DNA from: Bacteroidales bacterium UBA1182 | GTDB lineage: Bacteria > Bacteroidota > Bacteroidia > Bacteroidales > Bacteroidaceae | Direction: 5' to 3' | Length of the DNA stretch: 10,752 bases | Assembly: GCA_002310015.1 (NCBI GenBank) | Contig: DBYQ01000028.1 | Coordinates: forward strand, 1-10,752 | Part shown: piece by piece, positions 1 through 6,225 of the stretch | How the letters are laid out: every line of letters starts with the position of its first letter | Position numbering within the stretch: position 1 is the first letter of the stretch | Notes under the pieces: generated by a model | What the model was told of the DNA's origin: nothing | The model's input: only the letters and a program-made list of their open reading frames with translations | The model's database searches: none | Program-made: the position numbers and the translations under genes

Positions 1-5
1 GGTTT

Positions 6-154
6 CCGATACCGATACCCCAAAAATTTCTGTGCACCTAGGATTATTTTCGCACAGGGAGTCGTCCCTATTGTGTTACGCAGGTTCTGCGTATCAATTA
101 TGTCACTTCGTTCCATGATTTTTGTCGCGACTCGGGATAGAAAGTAAACTTTCT
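6..154. other. Gene-free block dense in inverted repeats
   Basis: No convincing coding sequence lies here. It starts with a 2.3-copy CCGATA hexamer repeat (6-19). Several dyads follow: CTGTGC at 30-35 with GCACAG at 52-57; AGGGA at 56-60 with TCCCT at 65-69; TACGCAG at 77-83 with CTGCGTA at 87-93 (3-base loop), extended by ATTG at 70-73 with CAAT at 95-98; the palindrome GTCGCGAC at 124-131; and AGAAAGT at 139-145 with ACTTTCT at 148-154 (2-base loop). GAGTCG at 59-64 can also pair with CGACTC at 128-133, enclosing the middle hairpin. On the minus strand the 30-57 hairpin is followed by AAATTTTT, so it might serve as a distant terminator for malQ. A dispersed REP-like repeat or a structured RNA is possible; neither can be shown from one copy. 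Confidence 0.5.
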
Positions 155-173
155 CTCCTCTCACTGCTCCAAA

Positions 174-208
174 AATTCTCAATTCTCAATTCTCAATTCT
201 CAATTTTC
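174..208. repeat. Heptamer tandem array (AATTCTC)x5
   Basis: Four perfect head-to-tail copies of AATTCTC (174-180, 181-187, 188-194, 195-201) are followed by a fifth copy with one change, AATTTTC (202-208). The array ends three bases before the malQ stop codon (212-214), so on the malQ strand it forms the first bases of the 3' untranslated region, reading GAGAATT repeated. Seven-base units change reading frame with each gain or loss, but the array lies outside the coding sequence, so copy-number change would not alter the protein. Similar AT-rich short repeats are, from memory, common between genes of Bacteroidales; this is not checked here. Confidence 0.9.
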
Positions 209-211
209 GAG

Positions 212-2329
212 TTAGCGGCCGGAGAGGTAGAGCATCTGGCGGATTTCCTCGTTGAACTTGCGGGCGTCGTTCAATTTCTCAAGGGTGAGGTGCATCCTGT
301 AGCGCCAGTAGTTGTTTGAATCGGCGGGTACGTTGATGCGTTCGGCTGCGGGATCCTTGAAGCGTAGGGATGAGTCTATGGAGAGCCAGTCCTGGAGCGG
401 GAATATGGCCAGCATCGATGGTGATGCCAGGTGGGCCGATATTACGCTGGTGCATGCGGCAGTGGTGGCTTTCTTTACGGTTATCACGTGGTTGGGTTCC
501 ATCTCATCCTCAATCCAGGTGCGCAGTACGCTCATATCATGAGTGGATGTGGTGCAGACTGACATGTAGGGGTAGGTGGCAGGGTCCGATACGCTCACAC
601 CCATGTTCTTGGGCATGCGCTGTACCTCAAGTGCAAGGATGCGCAGACGGTCCATGATCTCAGGGACGCAGGCCGGTATCATACCCAGGTCTTCACCGCA
701 GACAATCATATCGGTAGCCTCAATCAGTGCGGGTAGCTTGGACATTGCCACATTGCTCCAGAAGTCATTGTTGCGGCTGTAGTAGAAATCATCGTGCAGA
801 CGGCGGAACGCAGCCTGCTCATTATCCTGCAGCTGCTTGAACATATCGGTCTCAAAAGCGTTTATGCGCGGATGATACGTGCCGGGACGGTGTGTGTCCT
901 CAAGGAACAGCACATCAGTCTCAGGATGTCCGGCAGGCGCCTGGGCGTGCAGGGCAGGATTGAACGGGAAGCCGTTGTCCCATATCTCCTGCGGGGTATA
1001 TGTGAGGGCCGGGTTGAAGCGTCCCATAAGCCCGCTGCTGTATTGCAAGGGAATCTCCCATATACGGAAAAATCCCAACAGGTGGTCTATGCGGTAGGCG
1101 TCAAAGTAATCAGCCATCTTGCGGAAACGGGCCACGAACCAGGCATATCCGTCACGTGCCATAACCTCCCAGTTATATGTGGGCATGCCCCATTTCTGGC
1201 CGTCTGTGGCAAACGCATCGGGCGGTGCTCCTGCCTGGCAATCAGTATGGAAAAGCTCCGGGTGTATCCAGACATCGGCACTATGACGGTTCACGCCGAT
1301 AGGTATGTCACCCTTGAGCAGGATTCCCTTGCGGTTGGCATATTGCTTTACGTCTGTAAGTTGCTTATCCAGATGGAACTGTATGAAGTAGTGCTTACGG
1401 ATCTCACGGTAGCGTTCATTGCCGGGCGTACAGAACCTGTCCAGGAGAGTAGGGGTGTAGCTTGATTCTTTCCATTGGTGGAAATCGGCCGTACCGTACT
1501 TGTCACGCAGATAACAGTATAGGGCGTATGGCTCAAGCCAGTTGCGGTTAGCGGCAAAAAACTTCTGATACTCGCGGCTTCTTGAACACTGCTCGCCATA
1601 TACAGCGTACAGACGGTCCAGATAATCGCTCTTGAGCTTGAAAACCCGCTCGTAATCAATGGCGGGGAGTTCGTTGAGTTCCTTGCGCAGTTTCTCTGCC
1701 TGTCTTAGAAATTTCTTGTCATCAATCTGTCCTACCAGTTCCAGGTCAATGTAAATGGGATTGAGTGCGAATGATGAGTTTGCGCTGTAGGGGTAAGAGT
1801 CACGCCATGTCCCGGTCATGGTGGTATCATTTACCGGCAGAGTTTGGATGACGCTCTGTCCGGTGGCGGCAGCCCAATCCACAAGCAGTTTAAGGTCGGT
1901 GAACTGACCTATTCCGAAATCCCTCTCTGAGCGGAGTGAGAATACCGGTATGGCTGTTCCGGCACCTTTCCAACGGGGACGGTTGTTATGATGTACATAC
2001 GGAAGCGCTATGGTGCGCTGTTCAATACTGTATCCGCCAAAGTCCTTCCATCGGTCAGACAATACTAGTTTCTTGGCACGGGTGTAAGGTATGGAATGGA
2101 AGGAACCCTCCTCACGGCGGGTTATGTTGCCGTCAATCTGGACCATATAGCAGTAGGTGATGTCACCGGCTGCTGTCTCATCATCGTTGAAATCATAGTC
2201 GGCAAACCAGGTGCCCTGGCCGTTGTTGCACATATCAATACACAATTGTGTACCGTCTGGCATGTTGAGACAGAGGAATAAGCTTTCACCCCATTTGGTC
2301 AGGTATTCTATCTGGAAATGTATCTGCAT
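212..2329 (-). CDS. malQ: 4-alpha-glucanotransferase (amylomaltase), GH77, compact DPE2-like form
   Basis: Cytoplasmic disproportionating enzyme that moves alpha-1,4-glucan segments between maltodextrins and releases glucose, used in maltose and glycogen metabolism. The 705-residue protein has an N-terminal beta-rich domain at about 1-95 that resembles the first CBM20-like starch-binding module of DPE2-type enzymes, then a GH77 barrel from about residue 119. Catalytic signatures are present: nucleophile Asp415 in AYRIDH, acid/base Glu546 in CGEDLG, and Asp598 in TSTHD. Substrate-loop motifs LKGDIPIGVNR (338-348), GAPPDAF (367-373) and the C-terminal YWRYRMHLTLE (674-684) are intact. Bacteroidales homologues I recall are near 890 residues with two CBM20 modules and a longer insert between nucleophile and acid/base. 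Here the second module and much of that insert are absent. The start at 2329 fits an AGAAAGGA just upstream. The gene is monocistronic in view and divergent from the uracil permease gene. Confidence 0.95.
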   Translation of the reverse strand: MQIHFQIEYLTKWGESLFLCLNMPDGTQLCIDMCNNGQGTWFADYDFNDDETAAGDITYCYMVQIDGNITRREEGSFHSIPYTRAKKLVLSDRWKDFGGYSIEQRTIALPYVHHNNRPRWKGAGTAIPVFSLRSERDFGIGQFTDLKLLVDWAAATGQSVIQTLPVNDTTMTGTWRDSYPYSANSSFALNPIYIDLELVGQIDDKKFLRQAEKLRKELNELPAIDYERVFKLKSDYLDRLYAVYGEQCSRSREYQKFFAANRNWLEPYALYCYLRDKYGTADFHQWKESSYTPTLLDRFCTPGNERYREIRKHYFIQFHLDKQLTDVKQYANRKGILLKGDIPIGVNRHSADVWIHPELFHTDCQAGAPPDAFATDGQKWGMPTYNWEVMARDGYAWFVARFRKMADYFDAYRIDHLLGFFRIWEIPLQYSSGLMGRFNPALTYTPQEIWDNGFPFNPALHAQAPAGHPETDVLFLEDTHRPGTYHPRINAFETDMFKQLQDNEQAAFRRLHDDFYYSRNNDFWSNVAMSKLPALIEATDMIVCGEDLGMIPACVPEIMDRLRILALEVQRMPKNMGVSVSDPATYPYMSVCTTSTHDMSVLRTWIEDEMEPNHVITVKKATTAACTSVISAHLASPSMLAIFPLQDWLSIDSSLRFKDPAAERINVPADSNNYWRYRMHLTLEKLNDARKFNEEIRQMLYLSGR

Positions 2330-2332
2330 ATG

Positions 2333-2340
2333 TCCTTTCT
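2333..2340 (-). promoter_or_regulatory. Shine-Dalgarno-like site of malQ
   Basis: AGAAAGGA on the minus strand ends three bases before the malQ ATG at 2329-2327. The spacing is tight, but this is the clearest purine-rich Shine-Dalgarno-like site in the window. The other genes mostly have A-rich leaders without one, as is usual in Bacteroidota. It supports the chosen malQ start. Confidence 0.5.
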
Positions 2341-2348
2341 AGCGACTA

Positions 2349-2356
2349 CAAAAGTA
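2349..2356 (-). promoter_or_regulatory. Putative malQ promoter, -7 element
   Basis: The minus strand reads TACTTTTG, a perfect match to the Bacteroidota -7 consensus TAnnTTTG. Nineteen bases further upstream (2376-2379) the minus strand reads CTTG, a partial match to the -33 TTTG element. Transcription would start near 2342 and give a leader of about 13 nucleotides that contains the AGAAAGGA site. This is inference from consensus only. Confidence 0.5.
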
Positions 2357-2458
2357 CACCTTTTTTTTGCTTATGCAAGGTTTTCAACCAAATTCAAAAA
2401 GTTATCAACAATTAAGAAAAAAGCGTGGTAATTTTTTTTCCTTTTTTTAACCCGAAAC

Positions 2459-2466
2459 TAATTTTG
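2459..2466 (+). promoter_or_regulatory. Putative promoter of the nucleobase-transport operon, -7 element
   Basis: TAATTTTG matches the Bacteroidota -7 consensus TAnnTTTG exactly. The -33 position (about 2436-2440) has only a T-rich tract and no clear TTTG. Transcription would start near 2473 and leave a leader of about 45 nucleotides before the ATG at 2519. The leader is AT-rich and shows no hairpin, purine-aptamer-like or attenuator-like structure that I can see. Confidence 0.5.
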
Positions 2467-2518
2467 CTAAAACGTTGTAACAGATTTAAACAAATCGTAA
2501 CTAAAATAGTTCACAATC

Positions 2519-3973
2519 ATGGAGTTAAAACAGGATGGCATCTATGATGCCAGTACCCTTGGAGGGGGTAAAATGCTTGTGCTCGGTTTCCAGCACATGT
2601 TTGCTATGTTCGGTGCAACGGTTCTTGTACCTATCCTTACTGGTCTTTCTGTTTCTGCAACATTGTTGTTTGCAGGTATCGGTACGCTGATTTTCCATCT
2701 GTTCACAAAATTCAAAGTGCCTGCATTCCTGGGTTCATCATTCGCCTTCTTGGGCGGTTACAGTGCAGTAACGGCCATGGGTCCGCAGTTCCTGGATCCT
2801 AATTTCAGCCAGGTAGTGTTTGACTCCATGTCTGATATCGCCAAGGATGAATACATCCTCAGTTTCAGACCGCAGTCACTGACTTATGCCTGCATCGGAG
2901 TGCTCTGTGCAGGTCTGCTCTACTTTGTGCTGTCCGCCCTCTTCAAGTTCTACGGTGTACGCCGTACCATGAGGTTCTTCCCGCCTGTAGTGACAGGTCC
3001 GATAATCATCTCCATCGGCCTTATCCTTTCATCAAGTGCCATCAATAACTGTCAGGTAAACTGGTGGATTGCGCTGATTGCCATTGCCATCATAGTGATA
3101 TGCAATATCTTCGGTAAGGGCATGATAAAGATCATTCCAATTATCCTGGGTGTTATAGGCTCATACGTTGTGGCTGCATGCTTCGGTCAGGTTGACTGGA
3201 CAAACCTTAAGGAGGCAGCATGGTTCGGATGGCCTTTTGAGTGGCAAAATACGGCCTTTGCAGTGCTCAAGAATCCGAACTGGTCATTTGTAAGCACGGC
3301 AATCATTGCTATAGTTCCGATTGCTTTCGCTACCATGATTGAGCATATCGGTGACGTTTGCGCCATCGCTTCAACCTGCGAGCGTAACTACATTGCCGAT
3401 CCAGGTCTGCATCGTACTCTGCTGGGTGACGGTTGCGCAACTGCACTGGCTGCCCTGTTTGGTGCCCCTGCCAACACTACATACGGTGAGAATACCGGTG
3501 TACTTAACCTGACCAGAGTGTTTGATCCCAAGGTGGTTCGCATTGCCGCTATCCTGGCAATACTGTTCTCATTCTGCCCCAAGTTCGCAGCACTCATATA
3601 CGCCATGCCTACTGCTACGGTAGGTGGCGTTTCACTGGTTCTTTACGGTATGATATCTGCAGTTGGTGTACGTAACCTTGTAGAAAATAAGGTGGATTTC
3701 ACAAACAACCGTAACGTGCTTATCGCAGCTTTGATCCTGGTGCTTGCCATCGGTATCAATTTCGGTCCCGGCAGCATTACATTCGGTAGCGTATCCCTGT
3801 CCGGTCTGGCTGTAGCCGCACTTGCTGGCATCATACTGAATGCCATTCTTCCCGGCAACGATTTCCATTTCGGAGCAGAATACACAACCGGTAAGCGTTC
3901 AAGTTCTGAAATCAAGGATATGCCTGAGGAGTTCAAGAAACCCGTTCACAGCGATCCCAAGTATAACGGATAA
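2519..3973 (+). CDS. uraA: Uracil permease, NCS2 (nucleobase:cation symporter-2) family
   Basis: Inner-membrane proton-coupled importer, most likely for uracil. The 484-residue protein is strongly hydrophobic throughout, consistent with the 14-helix UraA fold. Family marks are QH at 25-26 in the first helix, the helix-8 motif IEHIGD with Glu275 (equivalent to UraA Glu241), and TTYGENTGV at 320-328 with Glu324 (equivalent to Glu290). The run GAPANTTYGENTGVLNLTRV is very close to the uracil branch rather than the xanthine/urate branch of NCS2. Position 279 is Asp where E. coli UraA has His245. Unusual points are a polar loop at about 88-118 and a hydrophilic C-terminal tail after about 445. It is first in a plus-strand run with the DUF5020 gene (43-base gap) and an AzgA-type permease. 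Uracil specificity is inferred from motif similarity. Confidence 0.92.
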   Translation: MELKQDGIYDASTLGGGKMLVLGFQHMFAMFGATVLVPILTGLSVSATLLFAGIGTLIFHLFTKFKVPAFLGSSFAFLGGYSAVTAMGPQFLDPNFSQVVFDSMSDIAKDEYILSFRPQSLTYACIGVLCAGLLYFVLSALFKFYGVRRTMRFFPPVVTGPIIISIGLILSSSAINNCQVNWWIALIAIAIIVICNIFGKGMIKIIPIILGVIGSYVVAACFGQVDWTNLKEAAWFGWPFEWQNTAFAVLKNPNWSFVSTAIIAIVPIAFATMIEHIGDVCAIASTCERNYIADPGLHRTLLGDGCATALAALFGAPANTTYGENTGVLNLTRVFDPKVVRIAAILAILFSFCPKFAALIYAMPTATVGGVSLVLYGMISAVGVRNLVENKVDFTNNRNVLIAALILVLAIGINFGPGSITFGSVSLSGLAVAALAGIILNAILPGNDFHFGAEYTTGKRSSSEIKDMPEEFKKPVHSDPKYNG

Positions 3974-4016
3974 TAAACTTATTTACTTATATTCAATTTA
4001 TTAACTCTATTTTGAT

Positions 4017-4772
4017 ATGAAAAAAATTGTAGCTTTTGCAGGACTGAGCCTGCTCGCAGTTGGTGCTTTTGCACAGACAAACTTACAGGTGTTCTATGAT
4101 TTCGGTAAGGATCGCAAGAACATTACTACAACCCTTGAGATGTTCAAGGCTGACGGCTGGGGTAGCACTTTCTTCTTTGTTGACTATGATTACAGCACAG
4201 GTCCCCGTCGTGACATTGAGGAGAATGGAATCAAACCTTATTCTGGTTCATACGGCGCATATAACAGCTATTTTGAGATTGCACGCTCAATTAACTTCTG
4301 GGAAGATTCAAGTCTTGGCGATTTGAGCGCTCATGTTGAGTTCAACGCTCCTCTGGGCTATCCTACATACAACTGGTTGTTTGGTGTTGAATATTTGCTC
4401 CACAATGGTGATTATTCAAATACTTTCACAATTGAGCTTCTGTACAAGACTTTCAATACCAAATTCACAGAGAGCAAACTTCCTCTGCAGCTGACATTTG
4501 TATGGGGTATGAACAACCTGTTTGGCATTGAGGGGCTCAAGTTCTCAGGCTTTGCTGATATTTGGGGTGAAAAGCATAATGGTTGGGCTGATCAGGACAA
4601 GTGCGATAAATCTATCACCTTCATTTCAGAGCCTCAGCTCTGGTATAACGTTGGCCAGTTCTTTAACTGCCCGAACTTTAATATAGGTGCCGAGGTTGAG
4701 CTGAGTAATAACTTTGCTTTATACAACGAGTTCAAGTGCAATCCCTGCATCGGTGTTAAGTGGGATTTCTGA
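4017..4772 (+). CDS. DUF5020-family outer-membrane beta-barrel, Tsx-like channel candidate
   Basis: Probable outer-membrane protein of 251 residues. A classic signal peptide is visible: MKK, a hydrophobic core at 4-17, and AFA|Q cleavage after Ala19. The mature part alternates polar and aromatic residues in short strand-like stretches (for example LQVFYDFG at 23-30, STFFFVDYDY at 50-59, LSAHVEF at 103-109) and ends in VKWDF, a terminal aromatic typical of proteins inserted by the Bam machinery. The opening QVFYDFGKDRKNITTTLEMFKADGWGS-like pattern (24-50) and the overall size match what I recall of Bacteroidota DUF5020, which I relate to the Tsx nucleoside-channel group. Four cysteines (196, 218, 241, 244) lie in the last quarter. 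It sits between genes for uracil and purine-base permeases with gaps of 43 and 33 bases, suggesting it admits nucleobases or nucleosides through the outer membrane. That role is inference. Confidence 0.8.
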   Translation: MKKIVAFAGLSLLAVGAFAQTNLQVFYDFGKDRKNITTTLEMFKADGWGSTFFFVDYDYSTGPRRDIEENGIKPYSGSYGAYNSYFEIARSINFWEDSSLGDLSAHVEFNAPLGYPTYNWLFGVEYLLHNGDYSNTFTIELLYKTFNTKFTESKLPLQLTFVWGMNNLFGIEGLKFSGFADIWGEKHNGWADQDKCDKSITFISEPQLWYNVGQFFNCPNFNIGAEVELSNNFALYNEFKCNPCIGVKWDF

Positions 4773-4805
4773 TTCCGGATTGTTGAACAATAACATTCAA
4801 GTGTT

Positions 4806-6149
4806 ATGTCATTCCTGAAAATCCTAGGATTTGATCCCCAGAAACACAGTATTAAGACTGAGATAGTTGCTGGTATCACCACATTCCTTACAATGGCGTA
4901 CATCCTGGCTGTCAACCCGGATATCTTCGGTAATCTGGAGAGCATGGGTATGCCTAAGGATTCAGTGTTTACAGCTACTGCTCTTGCTGCCATTGTGGGT
5001 ACCCTGTTTATGGCAATATATGCAAAGAAGCCTTATGCGCTGGCTCCCGGCCTGGGTCTTAACGCGTTCTTTGTATATACTGTCTGCCTTACCATGGGTT
5101 ACACATGGCAGTTTGCATTGACAGCTGTCCTGATAGAAGGTGTCATCTTTGTCATTCTTACAGTAACCAATGTACGTGAGGCTATCATCAATGCCATCCC
5201 CAAGGCCATGAAGAGTGCCGTAAGTGCCGGTATAGGTCTGTTTATCGCATTCATCGGTTTGGTAAACTCTCATATCATAGTTGATAATGGTGGTACTATA
5301 ATCAACCTTGGTGATATAATGCACGGTGCTGCTGCCTTGGCACTGATAGGTCTTGTAATCACATCTGTCCTGATGATTCTTAAGATTCGTGGTGCCATGC
5401 TTATTGGTATCATCATAACAGCAATACTGGGCTTCTTCTTTGAGGAACCGGTTGACTATGATGATCTTAGCAAAGGAATGAAGGCTGTTACGGTATACCG
5501 GGGCGTTGTTGACAATGTACCTTCTGTATGGCCTATCTTCTGTAAGTTTGAGTGGCACAATATCTTTTCATGGAACATGGTGATTGTGGTGTTCACATTC
5601 CTCTTCATTGATATGTTTGATACCATCGGTACGGTTATCGGTGTATCAAAGAAGGCCAATGCCATGAATGCGGATGGCACCATCCCCGGCGTAAAGAGGG
5701 TTCTTATGGCAGATGCCGTGGCTACGGTTTTTGGCGCCATTTGCGGTACCAGCACAACCACCACGTATGTGGAGAGTGCATCAGGTGTAGCTGAGGGCGG
5801 TCGTACCGGTCTTACATCATTTACGGCTGCAATATGCTTTGCCGTTGCATTGTTCTTTGCACCACTGTTCCTATCAATCCCGTCAGCAGCTACTGCTCCG
5901 GCACTTATACTGGTAGGTGTAATGATGATGTCATCAATACTTGATGTGGATTTCAGTGATTTCTCAGAGAGTATTCCTGCCTACATCACAATGATTATCA
6001 TGCCTCTGGCATACAGCATCTCTGACGGTATCATGCTGGGTATGATATCATATGTGGTCCTGAACGCCATTTGCGGTAAGTTCAACAAGATCAACATAAT
6101 GATGTGGATCCTGGCAATACTGTTCATTTTGAGGTATTGCCTCCTATAG
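4806..6149 (+). CDS. AzgA/PbuG-type hypoxanthine/guanine (purine base) permease
   Basis: Inner-membrane proton-coupled importer of purine bases (hypoxanthine, guanine, perhaps adenine) of the AzgA branch of the nucleobase transporters. The 447-residue protein is of usual family length and nearly all membrane-spanning. Diagnostic motifs are GITTFLTMAYILAVNP (23-38), APGLGLNAFF (80-89), FIDMFDTIGT (267-276) and GTSTTTTYVESASGVAEGGRTG-like 314-335, the conserved substrate-site region. One polar stretch at about 212-250 (EEPVDYDDLSKGMKAV and on) is the expected loop before helix 8. It is third in the transport run, 33 bases after the DUF5020 gene, and is followed by a strong terminator, so it probably closes the operon. 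Family members include PbuG, PbuO, AdeP/AdeQ and GhxP/GhxQ; the exact substrate cannot be read from sequence, so I give no symbol. Confidence 0.92.
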   Translation: MSFLKILGFDPQKHSIKTEIVAGITTFLTMAYILAVNPDIFGNLESMGMPKDSVFTATALAAIVGTLFMAIYAKKPYALAPGLGLNAFFVYTVCLTMGYTWQFALTAVLIEGVIFVILTVTNVREAIINAIPKAMKSAVSAGIGLFIAFIGLVNSHIIVDNGGTIINLGDIMHGAAALALIGLVITSVLMILKIRGAMLIGIIITAILGFFFEEPVDYDDLSKGMKAVTVYRGVVDNVPSVWPIFCKFEWHNIFSWNMVIVVFTFLFIDMFDTIGTVIGVSKKANAMNADGTIPGVKRVLMADAVATVFGAICGTSTTTTYVESASGVAEGGRTGLTSFTAAICFAVALFFAPLFLSIPSAATAPALILVGVMMMSSILDVDFSDFSESIPAYITMIIMPLAYSISDGIMLGMISYVVLNAICGKFNKINIMMWILAILFILRYCLL

Positions 6150-6172
6150 TTCCTGAACGGAACTGAAATGAT

Positions 6173-6210
6173 TCCGGGCGGCTCCAGTGGGGGCCGCCCG
6201 GATTGTTTAT
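6173..6210 (+). terminator. Strong intrinsic terminator after the transport operon
   Basis: CCGGGCGGC (6174-6182) and GCCGCCCGG (6193-6201) form a perfect 9-bp GC-rich stem, extended by a T6173-A6202 pair, around a 10-base loop. TTGTTTAT (6203-6210) follows on the plus strand. It starts 24 bases after the permease stop. On the minus strand the bases after the stem are not T-rich, so it should act mainly on the plus-strand operon, although it may partly stop the convergent DUF4831 transcript. A weaker 5-bp hairpin (GTTCC/GGAAC, 6149-6163) overlaps the permease stop codon. Confidence 0.85.
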
Positions 6211-6225
6211 AATGTAAGTTCAGGG

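Noticed and set aside
174..208. Short CRISPR-like array
   Set aside because: Units are 7 bases with no spacers, so this is a simple tandem repeat.
794..1465. Open frame of 223 codons on the plus strand
   Set aside because: It lies wholly antisense to malQ, whose catalytic motifs are intact. The translation has no recognisable domain and an irregular composition, as expected of a shadow frame.
4008..4014. Internal promoter before the DUF5020 gene (TATTTTG)
   Set aside because: It is one base short of TAnnTTTG and lies only two bases before the ATG, so no leader would be possible.
3974..4016. Purine riboswitch or attenuator between the permease genes
   Set aside because: The 43- and 33-base gaps are too short for a purine aptamer and show no hairpin.
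4962..5558. Open frame of 198 codons on the minus strand
   Set aside because: Antisense to the purine permease. The product is rich in Y, T, H, D and C with no domain, typical of the complement of a membrane-protein gene.
6149..6163. GTTCC/GGAAC hairpin at the purine permease stop as the terminator
   Set aside because: Only 5 bp and not followed by a T-run; the 9-10 bp GC hairpin just downstream is a much better candidate.
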